Assembly: GCF_002900975.1 (NCBI RefSeq)
Contig: NZ_PJON01000001.1
Location: 1,639,700 to 1,703,699, forward strand
Reading direction: 5' to 3'
DNA length: 64,000 bases
Origin: Tabrizicola aquatica
Lineage (GTDB): Bacteria; Pseudomonadota; Alphaproteobacteria; Rhodobacterales; Rhodobacteraceae
The position numbers were made by a program, and so were the translations under genes. This document shows positions 16,526-25,475 of this stretch, piece by piece (the stretch's first letter is position 1; each line of letters begins with the position of its first letter). The notes beneath the pieces were generated by a model. It saw only the letters and a program-made list of their open reading frames with translations, was not told where the DNA came from and did not search any database.

Positions 16526-19489
16526 TCACGGCGCCGGTGCGGACGGCTTGAGAACCCAAGGCTGGCTGCGCTGCGTCAGGTTTACGCAGCGGTCCGCTGG
16601 CGCGAGGACGCCGGGTGCAAGCGGTCCACTGATACCGCAAACGCTGTCGAGAAGCCGCCTTTGATCCTCTGAAAGGCGTTCAAGGTCCAGAGTCGTTAGA
16701 CTAGATCTAGCGGCCTGAAACGCTTGGCCGATCGCGGGGGGAACACTCTGGCCATAACCTGCCGATTGTTCCGCCAGGCGCATGACCTCACGAATACGCA
16801 CATCGCTCTGGGACAAGAGACGTCGGACCCGATCCGACCTAGTGACCGCCGCACGCAATGCTGCACTGGAGTCCACTTCATCAAACGAAGTGAGTTCCTC
16901 GACTGCGGCAACAAGTTCTCCGTAGGCGGAAGCAAGCCCACTGGATGAAGACTCGGCCGCGTCAACAGACCGAACCGCATCGACTACCCGGCGTTCACGT
17001 GCCAGACTCTGTACCAATTCCAACTGTGCCTCGACAGCCAATGAAATTGCAGCGGCGATGTCTGTGGGCGCCTTGCGCAGTTCCTCTTCAGAAAGTTCCG
17101 ACGAAGCAGCGGAAAGCTCGCGCGCAGTTGTTCGATTCCGCGTTTTCTGAAACACCGAAGCCGAATGGGACAGCCGTTGGAACTTCGCGGCTGCCAAAGC
17201 TGCTTCGATTGCAGATATTGCATCCAGCTCGGCTGCATCTGCACGCGCATGATCCAAAGGAAGCAATGCACCAAGTGCAGCGTTCGCCGAAGTTACCGCA
17301 GCCGCCCCGGGCTCAGCAGAAAGACGGCGGCTTGATGCAACCAAATCACTCAGACGTCGATCGCTCGCCTGCTGTGCGGCCAGCGCCGACTGGCCTGCGG
17401 ACATCAACACCTTCTGTTCTTGAGATGCCAGAGACCGGTCTTCGGGAGTAAGTGCGGCGTATGTATTGGCGACATCATCAACGAGACGCGAAACCTCATT
17501 CGACCGCCATGCAGTAATGGCCTCAGCAAGGGCCTCCCACCGTCCCTGCCGGGTGAGGTTCTCACCTAGGTAAGCGTCAACTGATGCGAGCATCGTTTTC
17601 CTGTCAGAGCTTGATGCGTCTGACAATGCGAAGACACCAAAGGACTCCCGAAGTGCAGAGATCTGATCCACCGGAACTGCCTCCCCTTTCGCAATCATCG
17701 ACGCAGCCGAAGCCAACTGGGCCCACTTCTGCTCACTTTCCTTCAGCGCGGCAGCACAGTCGGAAGAAGCAGAGACAGCACTGTCATGCACCGGAAGCAT
17801 CCGGTCGCGATCAACATCCGTCAGTGCTGTTGACGCGGCAAGCAGTTCCCGGCAATTCGGCGCGGAATCCAAGGGCTTGGATATCCTCGATGCACCCTCC
17901 GCGAGGCGGGCTAGCCGTTCATCACTCGCCTGAGCTTGAATCGGGTCCAGTCTGGAAGCACCGTACCACTCGCTTGCCGCGAACGCTCCGCCCAGGAGGA
18001 CTACACCTGCAATGACCGCTGCAGCGAGCGCCGGTCGTCCCGCGCGGATTGCGGCGACACCTGCGCTGCTCTGAGCAGCATCACCGTTCGTGTCGACGAC
18101 TTCATCACCAGCTGGTGTGAGAACTCGCGGGCGAGTCTTTTCGCCCGGGAGCACAGGATCAGCCACCGCGGCGAAGATATCTTGCAACTCATCGACATGA
18201 GCAATTGCCCGCCACTCAAAGTTGCCTTTGTTCAGAAGTTCACGTGTCTGAGCATCCGAAGCGTCAAGGTTTGCCTTTGGGAAGATGAAGAGTGCGCCCG
18301 GAGGTGCAGAGCGAACGAGCAACCGGACCTTCTGCGGGAAATCATCGATCTCGACAACGGCACCCTGCCCGCCCCGCTCCAAAGTACCAGTGGCAACGAC
18401 GTGTCTCTCCGCAAAGTCGTTGGAGAGACCATAGCGCGCTGACTTGTCGGCGATAGCTGCCGCCAAGGCGTAGCTGTTGCCGGAAAAGTCGCTTGGGTCC
18501 AGAGATGCACGCGTTGACTTCTCGGCACTCAATCCGTCCATCTCGCGGTGGCGCGCCTCAGATATGAACCTCTGGTAAGCATTCCGTCGCGTCGGTTCTG
18601 GAAACGTCGATCCAAATGTTATTACTTCACCTAGGGACGGAATAACTTGCGTCTTGACGACACCAAAATCGCTCTCCTCTTCTGACGAGGCTGATACGAT
18701 GGGGAACAGGACGACGCCCTTGGCAGGGGATGGAATTGGAGATCTGCGACGCCCGTTCAGGACCGGTGCCGGTTGAACTACTTGTGGCCGGGCGGAAAGC
18801 TGGTTTTGAACAACCTCAGCAACGAGCCCGGCAATCTCATCCTTATCCGTTTTCGACAGCCCTGGTTGCGCTTGCTTGGCATGCGAAAGCAATTCCTGCA
18901 TCATGGAGAGCATTGCTGCAACATCCTTCGGTACAGAGCCAGCATCCGCGCCCTTATTCATGTATTTTTCAGCTGTAATGATCAGTTTTTCATCTGAACT
19001 GATCAATGCAGAAAGCTTCCTAAGAACTTCAATTCCTGAAGTGCTACCAACCATTTCGAGGAACGAAACGGTTGCGTTCACTTCCTCAAGAACTTCCTCT
19101 TGCGTTGGAGGAAGGAAGGGATTGTGTTCTAAGTAATTTCTCTTTTCGATCCTCTCACTTGCAAGCTTGAGCAACTCATCTTTTTTTGGCGCAAATTCCG
19201 ATAGAAATGTTTTGTTTACCAGTTGCTGCAGAAGCACCATGGCCTGATTGTGATCACAATTGAAGCCATGCTCGGTAAACTGAAGTATCAGTTTCTTCCT
19301 CTGTGATCCATCGCGGGACTCCTTAGTAGTATTATCCCAAATTTTGGCGACTGTGTTTAGCCGCTGAAGCCAACCGTTTCCCCAGTTGTGCCTCAAGATC
19401 GACCTTATACTCAGTGAGAGCTCGAGCAGAGCAACAGCTCGGACCTCTGCAAGAATCCCGTTCGGTCCAATAGGAATGCTATCACTCAC
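16526..19489 (-). CDS. Membrane-anchored Lon-like (S16) protein with long helical C-terminal part
   Basis: A 987-aa protein if it starts at GTG 19489, 36 bases after the preceding stop; the frame stays open to 19609, but that would overlap the upstream gene. Residues ~1-260 are helical. Around residues 330-410 a stretch resembles the Lon (S16) protease domain: a Ser in FSGNSYALAAA (S339), a Lys in EIDDFPQKVRLLV (K387) and the following FIFPKANLD resemble the Lon Ser-Lys dyad and its surrounding strands. One membrane segment (ALAAAVIAGVVLLGGAFAA, ~486-506) follows, then about 480 residues of Ala/Ser/Glu-rich helix, probably periplasmic. No AAA+ domain is present. It is the last gene of a seven-gene operon. 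The protease assignment is inference from motif resemblance; the topology is clear. Confidence 0.6.
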   Translation of the reverse strand: MSDSIPIGPNGILAEVRAVALLELSLSIRSILRHNWGNGWLQRLNTVAKIWDNTTKESRDGSQRKKLILQFTEHGFNCDHNQAMVLLQQLVNKTFLSEFAPKKDELLKLASERIEKRNYLEHNPFLPPTQEEVLEEVNATVSFLEMVGSTSGIEVLRKLSALISSDEKLIITAEKYMNKGADAGSVPKDVAAMLSMMQELLSHAKQAQPGLSKTDKDEIAGLVAEVVQNQLSARPQVVQPAPVLNGRRRSPIPSPAKGVVLFPIVSASSEEESDFGVVKTQVIPSLGEVITFGSTFPEPTRRNAYQRFISEARHREMDGLSAEKSTRASLDPSDFSGNSYALAAAIADKSARYGLSNDFAERHVVATGTLERGGQGAVVEIDDFPQKVRLLVRSAPPGALFIFPKANLDASDAQTRELLNKGNFEWRAIAHVDELQDIFAAVADPVLPGEKTRPRVLTPAGDEVVDTNGDAAQSSAGVAAIRAGRPALAAAVIAGVVLLGGAFAASEWYGASRLDPIQAQASDERLARLAEGASRISKPLDSAPNCRELLAASTALTDVDRDRMLPVHDSAVSASSDCAAALKESEQKWAQLASAASMIAKGEAVPVDQISALRESFGVFALSDASSSDRKTMLASVDAYLGENLTRQGRWEALAEAITAWRSNEVSRLVDDVANTYAALTPEDRSLASQEQKVLMSAGQSALAAQQASDRRLSDLVASSRRLSAEPGAAAVTSANAALGALLPLDHARADAAELDAISAIEAALAAAKFQRLSHSASVFQKTRNRTTARELSAASSELSEEELRKAPTDIAAAISLAVEAQLELVQSLARERRVVDAVRSVDAAESSSSGLASAYGELVAAVEELTSFDEVDSSAALRAAVTRSDRVRRLLSQSDVRIREVMRLAEQSAGYGQSVPPAIGQAFQAARSSLTTLDLERLSEDQRRLLDSVCGISGPLAPGVLAPADRCVNLTQRSQPWVLKPSAPAP

Positions 19490-19524
19490 GATTTTCCGAG
19501 GCCTCTCTAGTTTCCCAAATAGTA

Positions 19525-20064
19525 CTATTGCAGCTCCAGGCGCAGGGTGTGCCCCTTGAGCCTTTCTGCAGGAGCCTCGGACTGTTCTGTCCAAGCCCCG
19601 CCGAAACACCCCTGATCATCAGGCACGCCCGACGCCCAGATAAGGCCACCGCTGTCCCGCAGTGTCACAACAGTCCTTGGAGGGAGAGTCGCCAAGTATG
19701 TCGATTCCAGTTGGCACAAGATCGACCATTCTGCACCCGGAAGATTGTCGTGAAAGACTACGACAGAAAATCCCTTGCCCTCGACCTGCTGTACGTCGTC
19801 GCCGTCACCAGACGCCGCCAGTCTGCGCTCCGAGTAGCCGAGGCCAGCGCCCGCGAAAGCCTCAGCGAGCTCTCGCCGGACCTCCCGGCGCACAGCCAGA
19901 AAATGATCTCGTGCATCAGGCGACGACCACAGAACCAATCGTTCATCGACTGACAAGGGCGGGTTTCCAGCCAGAGCGGACCTAATCCGCTCATCTGTGA
20001 ATGAACCTTCTGCCGAGTCTTGGCCGCGCAGGATATCTGCAAAGAGTTTCGATCGTTTGTTCAT
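19525..20064 (-). CDS. Hypothetical protein, possibly anti-sigma-like
   Basis: A 179-aa protein starting at ATG 20064, where ATGA overlaps the upstream stop. Its N-terminal half has the pattern seen at the start of anti-sigma factors (FTDERIRSALAGNPPLSVDE followed by a helix), but no zinc ligands. The C-terminal half is beta-rich (TVVTLRDSGGLIWASGVPDD). Tight coupling to an upstream protein with an HTH-like end suggests the two act together. I do not recognise a family, so the anti-sigma idea is inference only. Confidence 0.6.
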   Translation of the reverse strand: MNKRSKLFADILRGQDSAEGSFTDERIRSALAGNPPLSVDERLVLWSSPDARDHFLAVRREVRRELAEAFAGAGLGYSERRLAASGDGDDVQQVEGKGFSVVVFHDNLPGAEWSILCQLESTYLATLPPRTVVTLRDSGGLIWASGVPDDQGCFGGAWTEQSEAPAERLKGHTLRLELQ

Positions 20065-21047
20065 AGGATTTGTGGCCCCAGAAGTTTGTACCGCAGCGTC
20101 TTGTCGAAGCACTCGCGGATCGCCGCAGCACCCAGTTCGTATCGGTTGTTGAAGGTCGCTCGACCAATCCCTTTTCGGGTCATATAGGCCGCCTTTTTTT
20201 CGCCGTTCGCCTCATCAAGACCTGCATCCACGGCCAGCACTTCGAACAGTTCCGGCTCCTTCTTGCGAAGCTGTTCGAGGCAGAAGTTCCCGGTCAGGTC
20301 GCGAACAAGGGCCTCTTCATTCTCCATCGCAAGCGTCGTCAGCGCATTGGCATACTCTGCAGCGGCCTTATCCTGGCATTCCGGCAGGAACTCTTCGAAA
20401 TAGGCCCAAAGGCCCGCCAGCGTGCGGTTCGGAATGTTCTTGTTGCCTTCGTACTGCACCTTCAGCTTCTCGAAGACCGCAAGCACGTGCTCATCCGATC
20501 CGCGCAGAGCAAGCGGCGTGTTGGCGTTTTCAGGCGCTGTCGCAATGGTGTCGCTCACCCTCTTCACCGCCTCCCAGGTCTTCAGCCGGTGGGCCGAGCC
20601 CGGGCTTGCCTCGCGCCGAGCTTCTTCCAGGAACTGGCGCAGCGCCTGCCCAAGTGCTTGTTCGGCCCGTACGCTGCGGTTCGTCGTTCCCCGGATGATG
20701 GCAGCATCCCTCGCCAGCGCGGTTACCAAGGGTTCCGTATCGCCGAACAACGGCAAGGCGTAGGCCCACATGCCGCTGCTTAAGTTGAAGCGAACGGTTG
20801 GCTCGTCGTCCACCCTCGCCTCCTCGATGACCGCAAGCATGGCGCTCACGCGGTTTTCGACGATGGTGCCGAGTTCGGCCACAAGGGACGCTGCGAAGTA
20901 GCGGGCTGAAGCAATCTCGTCGCAACCCGGCGTCAGCAATGCTTCGCGGAAGGCGGGGAGCAGCTGGACGGCGAGACTCACGATCTGGCCGCGCAGCCGC
21001 GGCCAGCCGTAAGGTCCGTACCAGTGGGTTTCGTCGTAATGGCTCAT
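20061..21047 (-). CDS. Hypothetical protein with C-terminal HTH-like region
   Basis: A 328-aa protein starting MSHYDETHWYGPYGWPRLRG at ATG 21047, four bases after the preceding stop; a longer frame to 21113 would overlap that gene. It is mostly helical and soluble. The C-terminal ~40 residues (MTRKGIGRATFNNRYELGAA) look like the recognition helix region of a sigma-factor or transposase-type HTH. The stop overlaps the next start as ATGA. A regulator that controls this operon is possible. I do not recognise the family. Confidence 0.6.
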   Translation of the reverse strand: MSHYDETHWYGPYGWPRLRGQIVSLAVQLLPAFREALLTPGCDEIASARYFAASLVAELGTIVENRVSAMLAVIEEARVDDEPTVRFNLSSGMWAYALPLFGDTEPLVTALARDAAIIRGTTNRSVRAEQALGQALRQFLEEARREASPGSAHRLKTWEAVKRVSDTIATAPENANTPLALRGSDEHVLAVFEKLKVQYEGNKNIPNRTLAGLWAYFEEFLPECQDKAAAEYANALTTLAMENEEALVRDLTGNFCLEQLRKKEPELFEVLAVDAGLDEANGEKKAAYMTRKGIGRATFNNRYELGAAAIRECFDKTLRYKLLGPQIL

Positions 21048-21051
21048 GGCT

Positions 21052-21873
21052 TCACGTGCGAATGCCGAAGCGTTCGGGGGAAATCGCTTTGGGCGCACGG
21101 TCGCCAGGCTCAAGCAGACGCAACTCGACTTGCGTGCCCTTCATGGCATCCTCTCTGTTCCCAAAACAGGTCAGAAAAATGGAGATGTCATAAACGCCTT
21201 GGACCAAGTCGACGTCCGTCTGCTTGCTGACATCGAATGGGAGGTACTCCGTGGGTCTTCCAGGTATGCGCACGGTGCGAGTGAAATCAACGGCACCTTT
21301 TGGACGAGCTTCAATGTCAAGTACAGGCTCTTCACTTATTGCCAATACAGACCGGCACATAGCAGGACCAAACTCTCCTCCATTCCGAAAGAGGTTCAGA
21401 ACAAATGTATGTTTTCCATCGTTTATGACGTTGAAAACGCCAGACCATCTAACTTGCAAGCTGTTCTCAGATTGGACGTATCTCGAGAGTTCGGCCTGTT
21501 GTGACAAGGCTCCCCACTTGAACGATGTAGGAGCTTTCACAGTTGTACTGGCAACCGGGCTGTTCTGCGGAGCAGAGGGGATGTCCTGCTTAGCCTCATA
21601 GATTAGGGATAGTTCTTGTTCGGAGAGTGGAAGGAGGAAGACATCCAAATAGAGCCCACCCCAACTGTACCCAGTTTCTGGCGCTGCCGCAGCGAGCGCA
21701 TCGGAAGACGTGGTTGCTTGCTGCGCTTTCAGCAGTTCAAGAATTGCAGAGATGTTTCCCTCGACCGCGCGAAGTCGCTGGTCAAGTTCTGCGTTGGTTG
21801 GTTCGGCGACGGCGGGGAGGGACAGGCAGCAGGCGATTGCTGCGGAGGAGAGGAGGAAGCGGGGAACTCGCAT
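21052..21873 (-). CDS. Secreted protein, paralogue of the next gene
   Basis: A 273-aa protein with a clear Sec signal peptide (MRVPRFLLSSAAIACCLSLPAVA), then a short coiled coil (NAELDQRLRAVEGNISAILELLKAQQA) and a beta-rich domain. It shares layout and sequence with the adjacent 264-aa protein: the same coiled coil (ELD.R.RA.E....ILELL), GLYLDVF/ALYLDVF, a Trp-Ser-Gly-Val motif in the middle, and an identical type of C-terminus, PGDRAPKAISPERFGIRT. Periplasmic trimer- or dimer-forming subunits are plausible. The family is unknown to me. The tandem copy suggests a hetero-oligomer. Confidence 0.75.
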   Translation of the reverse strand: MRVPRFLLSSAAIACCLSLPAVAEPTNAELDQRLRAVEGNISAILELLKAQQATTSSDALAAAAPETGYSWGGLYLDVFLLPLSEQELSLIYEAKQDIPSAPQNSPVASTTVKAPTSFKWGALSQQAELSRYVQSENSLQVRWSGVFNVINDGKHTFVLNLFRNGGEFGPAMCRSVLAISEEPVLDIEARPKGAVDFTRTVRIPGRPTEYLPFDVSKQTDVDLVQGVYDISIFLTCFGNREDAMKGTQVELRLLEPGDRAPKAISPERFGIRT

Positions 21874-21921
21874 GATAGGGTTTCCTGTGTTTGAATGTGG
21901 GGACTTCGGTCGCGCACCAGA

Positions 21922-22716
21922 TCAGGGCTGCACCCCGAACCGCTCCGGCGAGATCGGCTTCGGGGCACGGTCACCTGGAGCTGCGATGGAGACTTCAGTT
22001 GAAACTACTTGCATGGCGTTTTCGCGATTATTGACGCACGTGGTCCAAAGTGAGAAATCATAGAGGCCAGTTGTGAGATCTTGAGTGGTCTGAGCTACGT
22101 CGATCTGCTCGTCGTTGTCGCCACGATAGTCCCCCTTGGCGTCCGCAATAATCTTTCCGCTCAGTCGGAGTACGGAGCGGCATGATCCAACAGACTTGCT
22201 TCCTTTCTTCAGTTGAATTGAGATTGTGTGAGGCCCCTCTTCCTCAATCTCAATGACCCCCGACCATTGGACGCCGACCAAGGCATCTGCCTTGCTAAAC
22301 TGCGATAGCGTGGCTTCTTCAGAAAATGCACCGAACGAGAAGGCACCACCTACTTTCGAAATAGCACTTCCTGACGGCACGCCCATTGGTCCATCAGGAA
22401 GCTTCCCCGGATTGTAGAACATATCAGTGTACTCATTGTTTGAGAAAGTTCTTGTGAACACGTCTAGATAGAGCGCGCCCATTTGATATCCCGCTGGAAC
22501 TGCGGCAGGCGCTTCGGCACTATCGTTCGAAGGTGCTACGGCCGGAGAAGTCCCAGTTGCCTGCTGTTCTTGCAGCAACTCCAGAATTGACTGCATGGTA
22601 TTTTCCATGGCGCGCATCCGCATGTCGAGTTCTTCAATGGTCGGCTCGGCCATGGCCGTGGTCGCAGTCAGCATCGCGGCAATCGAAGCAGTCAGTCGGG
22701 CAGGACGGTTCAGCAT
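21922..22716 (-). CDS. Secreted protein, paralogue of the previous gene
   Basis: A 264-aa protein. The start at ATG 22716 is supported by GGAG 9 bases upstream and by the signal peptide that follows (MLNRPARLTASIAAMLTATT, cleavage after AMA). After the signal come a coiled coil (EELDMRMRAMENTMQSILEL) and a beta-rich domain ending PGDRAPKPISPERFGVQP. The two paralogues are separated by 48 bp. Both have cysteines in comparable positions (CRSVL; LTCFGNRE against TTCVNNRE), so disulfides in the periplasm are likely. The function is unknown. Confidence 0.75.
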   Translation of the reverse strand: MLNRPARLTASIAAMLTATTAMAEPTIEELDMRMRAMENTMQSILELLQEQQATGTSPAVAPSNDSAEAPAAVPAGYQMGALYLDVFTRTFSNNEYTDMFYNPGKLPDGPMGVPSGSAISKVGGAFSFGAFSEEATLSQFSKADALVGVQWSGVIEIEEEGPHTISIQLKKGSKSVGSCRSVLRLSGKIIADAKGDYRGDNDEQIDVAQTTQDLTTGLYDFSLWTTCVNNRENAMQVVSTEVSIAAPGDRAPKPISPERFGVQP

Positions 22717-22813
22717 GATAAAATCGGCTCCATGTTGGTTCTGTTTGTGGCCTTTCGGATGCCCGCAAGCATCCGAAAGAATCGCTGTTGTTTGAGGCAA
22801 GCTAGCAAGGCGA

Positions 22814-23596
22814 TCACTGTTTCAGGAAGTCCTCGAACGCTTGCTGACCCTCTGCGGCCACAGGTTTCTGCGTCGAGTCGGCCATCAGATCACGCGTTGT
22901 GCGGATCAGCTGGTCGCTTTGCGAAATCCCCTCGACACTGCCCTCGATGACGCCATCGATCATGGTCAGGTTCTCGGAGAACTCGCCCAGCGTCTGGTTC
23001 GCCCGAACCAGCTGCAGCTGCGCCGGGATGACCCGTTTCGCGAGCGTGATCTGCCCGGCCTGGATCATCAGTTCGTCCAGCCGCGCTTGCAGCTTGGTCC
23101 GCAGGTCACGCGCCGAGGTGAGGCTCTGTTCCAGCACGGTCTTTTCCTGGAACAGCAGGGCAAGCTGCGCCTTGAAGCTGGCCAGATCGGGATAAGTCCG
23201 CCCGGCGAACTCGATCCCGCGGGGCGCTTCGCCCACCGGCGCAAGGGTGCTTTCGCGCGCCTTGTAGGCGGCCCGGCCCTGCTCGAGGAACAGGGTATTC
23301 TTGCCGACCAGCTCCTCCTGCTCGGCGACGAGGGTGTCGAGGCGGTCAACCTCGCTGCGGATGGCCCTGATGGAGGATGCGACTTCCTTTTCCAGTCGGG
23401 ACAGTTCGGTGAAGCGGCTGTTCAGGCAACCCTCGGGGTTCGCCTCACAGGAGTCGGCCGTCCAGCCGAAGCCGATGTCGCGGACGAGGGTCTCGATCTT
23501 GTCGGCGGCGTTCGGGGCGGTGACGGTCAGCGCGGCGTAGCCGATGGTGGCGGTCGTCAACGCGCCGACGGTGGTGAGCAGTGTACGGATGATCAT
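22814..23596 (-). CDS. Signal-anchored coiled-coil protein
   Basis: A 260-aa protein starting MIIRTLLTTVGALTTATIGY at ATG 23596; the open frame reaches 23971 but that extension is Arg/Pro-rich and would overlap the upstream gene. An N-terminal hydrophobic segment (signal or anchor) is followed by a short region with two Cys (SCEANPEGC) and about 190 residues of Glu/Leu/Arg/Gln heptad-like helix. It is probably a periplasmic coiled coil anchored in the inner membrane. It belongs to the same leftward operon as the secreted paralogues. I do not recognise the family. Confidence 0.7.
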   Translation of the reverse strand: MIIRTLLTTVGALTTATIGYAALTVTAPNAADKIETLVRDIGFGWTADSCEANPEGCLNSRFTELSRLEKEVASSIRAIRSEVDRLDTLVAEQEELVGKNTLFLEQGRAAYKARESTLAPVGEAPRGIEFAGRTYPDLASFKAQLALLFQEKTVLEQSLTSARDLRTKLQARLDELMIQAGQITLAKRVIPAQLQLVRANQTLGEFSENLTMIDGVIEGSVEGISQSDQLIRTTRDLMADSTQKPVAAEGQQAFEDFLKQ

Positions 23597-23754
23597 GTCT
23601 GTTTCTCTCTGTTGTTCGGTTGGGTTGGTGTCTTCACCAGGTTTCTTGGGGGGAGGTTTTCGGACTTGGTGCGTCGGTGGTGAATTTTTCTTTGGGGAGC
23701 TTTTTTGGGGCGGCGGTGCGGCCCGGAACAGCGCGCGCACCGCCAGATCATTGA

Positions 23755-23940
23755 TCAGACGGTCGGCCCTCCCTCGGTATTGGATTGCTGCGCAACTTCG
23801 GCCTTCATGAAGGCGAGGAACACGATGGCAATCGGGAACAGGCCGCACAGGATGAACCACAGGAAGACGTTTTTCCCTTTGGCCGATGCCATGAAGCCGC
23901 CGATGAGCCCGGCGACGAGTGCGATGACGATGAAGATCAT
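23755..23940 (-). CDS. Small two-helix membrane protein
   Basis: A 61-aa protein with two membrane segments (MIFIVIALVAGLIGGFMAS and FLWFILCGLFPIAIVFLAF) separated by AKGKN, and a short polar tail. A good ribosome site (GAGAGG) lies 7-8 bases upstream of the ATG. The AKGKNVFLWFILCGLFP pattern resembles small superinfection-immunity-like membrane proteins. It is the first gene of the operon that ends with the Lon-like protein. Confidence 0.65.
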   Translation of the reverse strand: MIFIVIALVAGLIGGFMASAKGKNVFLWFILCGLFPIAIVFLAFMKAEVAQQSNTEGGPTV

Positions 23941-24104
23941 TTTCTACCTCTCTGGCGCCCCAGTGGCGCACGAGGGTCCTTGGAGGGATAACTTTGGAGG
24001 TGGGTTGAGAAAGAGAAGAATTCTTTGGGTGGCGGCGTGCAGCTCAACACTCAAAGGCGGTAACTTATTGATTTCTTGAGGCGGAACGCCTCACCCCGCC
24101 CCAG

Positions 24105-24131
24105 TTCCACCTTCCGCCTGTATTCCGGTCC
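24105..24131. repeat. 27-bp direct repeat, left copy, before the integrase
   Basis: The sequence containing CACCTTCCGCCTGT and TTCCGGTCC recurs at 26615-26641 with one mismatch. The two copies flank the recombinase and the 200-aa gene (about 2.5 kb). They could be attachment sites or a dispersed repeat. Confidence 0.5.
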
Positions 24132-24200
24132 CGCCCTCGTGGTCCGACTTGATAGTGGCGCGGGTCTAAGCCTGTGTCGTCGGGCAAGGAGGCGAGATGG

Positions 24201-25472
24201 ATGGTCAAGAGACTGAAACTGAATGAGAAAACCCTGCGCGAGGCGGAGCCCAAGCCCGGCGTCAGCTATCAGATCTTCGACACGGAGGTGATCGGCTTCG
24301 CCGCCCGTGTGCAAGCCTCGGGCGCGCGAACCTTTACCATCGACTACCGGCATGCCGGGCGGCAGCGGCGGATGACCATCGGGCGCTGGCCGGAGTGGAG
24401 CGTCACGGCCGCCCGCGAACGCGCCAAGGAACTGCGGCGCGCCATCGACGAGGGGCAGGATCCTCTGGCGGCGCGGGATGAGTGGCGCGGGGCGCCGCGG
24501 GTCACCGACATGATCGACCGCTACATCGCCGAGCATCTGCCGAAACTGGCCAAGACCAACGCGGGCGACCAGGTCTCGATGCTGAAGAAGATGGTCGAAC
24601 CGGCCTGGGGGAACCGGCTGGTGACGGAGATCACCAAATCTGACGTCGCGAGGTTCCTCGACTTCGTGGCCGAGGGGCGGCCCCGCCCCTGCAAGGCGAA
24701 GCCCAACAACCGGGCCCGCAAACTGCAGGGCCACAAGCCCACCCCGATCCGCGCCAACCGCATGGGTGAGGTGCTGCGCAAGATGTTCACGCTCGCCATG
24801 GAATGGGAATGGCGGACGGACAACCCCGCGCAGGGGTTCCATCGTCGCATCGAACATGCCCGCGAGCGCTTCCTGTCGCCCGAAGAGCTGACACGGCTGG
24901 CGGCCGTGCTGGATGGCGCCGAGGATCAGCGCGCCGCGGCGATCATCCGCATGTGCATGTTGACCGGCGCGCGGGTGGGCGAGGTTCGCACCGCGCGGTT
25001 CGAACAGTTCAACCTCGACTATGCCATCTGGTCGAAACCCGCCTCGACCACCAAGCAGCGCAAGATCCACCGCGTCCCGATTTCGCAGGATGTGGCTGCC
25101 ATCGTGCGGTTGCGTCAGCAGGCGGTGCCGAGCGGCAATCCGTGGCTGTTCCCCGGCGACACCGTCGGCCAGCCCGTGCGGGAAATCCGCCGCTTCTGGG
25201 CCAAGGTGCAGAAGGACGCCCGGCTGGCCGACGTCCGCATCCATGACCTGCGCCACACCTTCGCCTCGCTCTTGGTCAGCGGCGGCGCGTCTCTGGAAAT
25301 GATCGGTAAGTTGCTGGGCCACAGCCAGATGCAGACGACCCAGCGTTATGCGCACCTGATGGATTCCCCCCTGCGCGCGGGCGTCGACACGGTGGCCAGC
25401 CTCCTGCGCCCGCGGCCGCGCCTTGTGCATGACGCGGCGCAGGAGGGGACCGACCTACCGAAATCGGCCTGA
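24201..25472 (+). CDS. Tyrosine recombinase (phage/island integrase)
   Basis: A 423-aa site-specific recombinase. ATG 24201 is chosen because AAGGAGG lies 8 bases upstream; the frame also has a GTG at 24174. It has an N-terminal arm-binding domain (DUF4102-like, FAARVQASGARTFTIDYR), a core-binding SAM-like domain (~90-190), and a catalytic domain with Arg in TGARVGEVRTARF, the HxxR box HDLRHTFASLL, and LGHSQMQTTQRYAHL containing the second His and the nucleophile Tyr. It inserts or excises an element by DNA strand exchange. It lies 7.9 kb inside the tRNA boundary, so it may serve a nested element rather than the tRNA-fMet island. Confidence 0.93.
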   Translation: MVKRLKLNEKTLREAEPKPGVSYQIFDTEVIGFAARVQASGARTFTIDYRHAGRQRRMTIGRWPEWSVTAARERAKELRRAIDEGQDPLAARDEWRGAPRVTDMIDRYIAEHLPKLAKTNAGDQVSMLKKMVEPAWGNRLVTEITKSDVARFLDFVAEGRPRPCKAKPNNRARKLQGHKPTPIRANRMGEVLRKMFTLAMEWEWRTDNPAQGFHRRIEHARERFLSPEELTRLAAVLDGAEDQRAAAIIRMCMLTGARVGEVRTARFEQFNLDYAIWSKPASTTKQRKIHRVPISQDVAAIVRLRQQAVPSGNPWLFPGDTVGQPVREIRRFWAKVQKDARLADVRIHDLRHTFASLLVSGGASLEMIGKLLGHSQMQTTQRYAHLMDSPLRAGVDTVASLLRPRPRLVHDAAQEGTDLPKSA

Positions 25473-25475
25473 ACC

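Noticed and set aside
24051..25430. 459-aa - strand frame opposite the integrase
   Set aside because: Antisense shadow; the + strand integrase has intact catalytic motifs and a good ribosome site.
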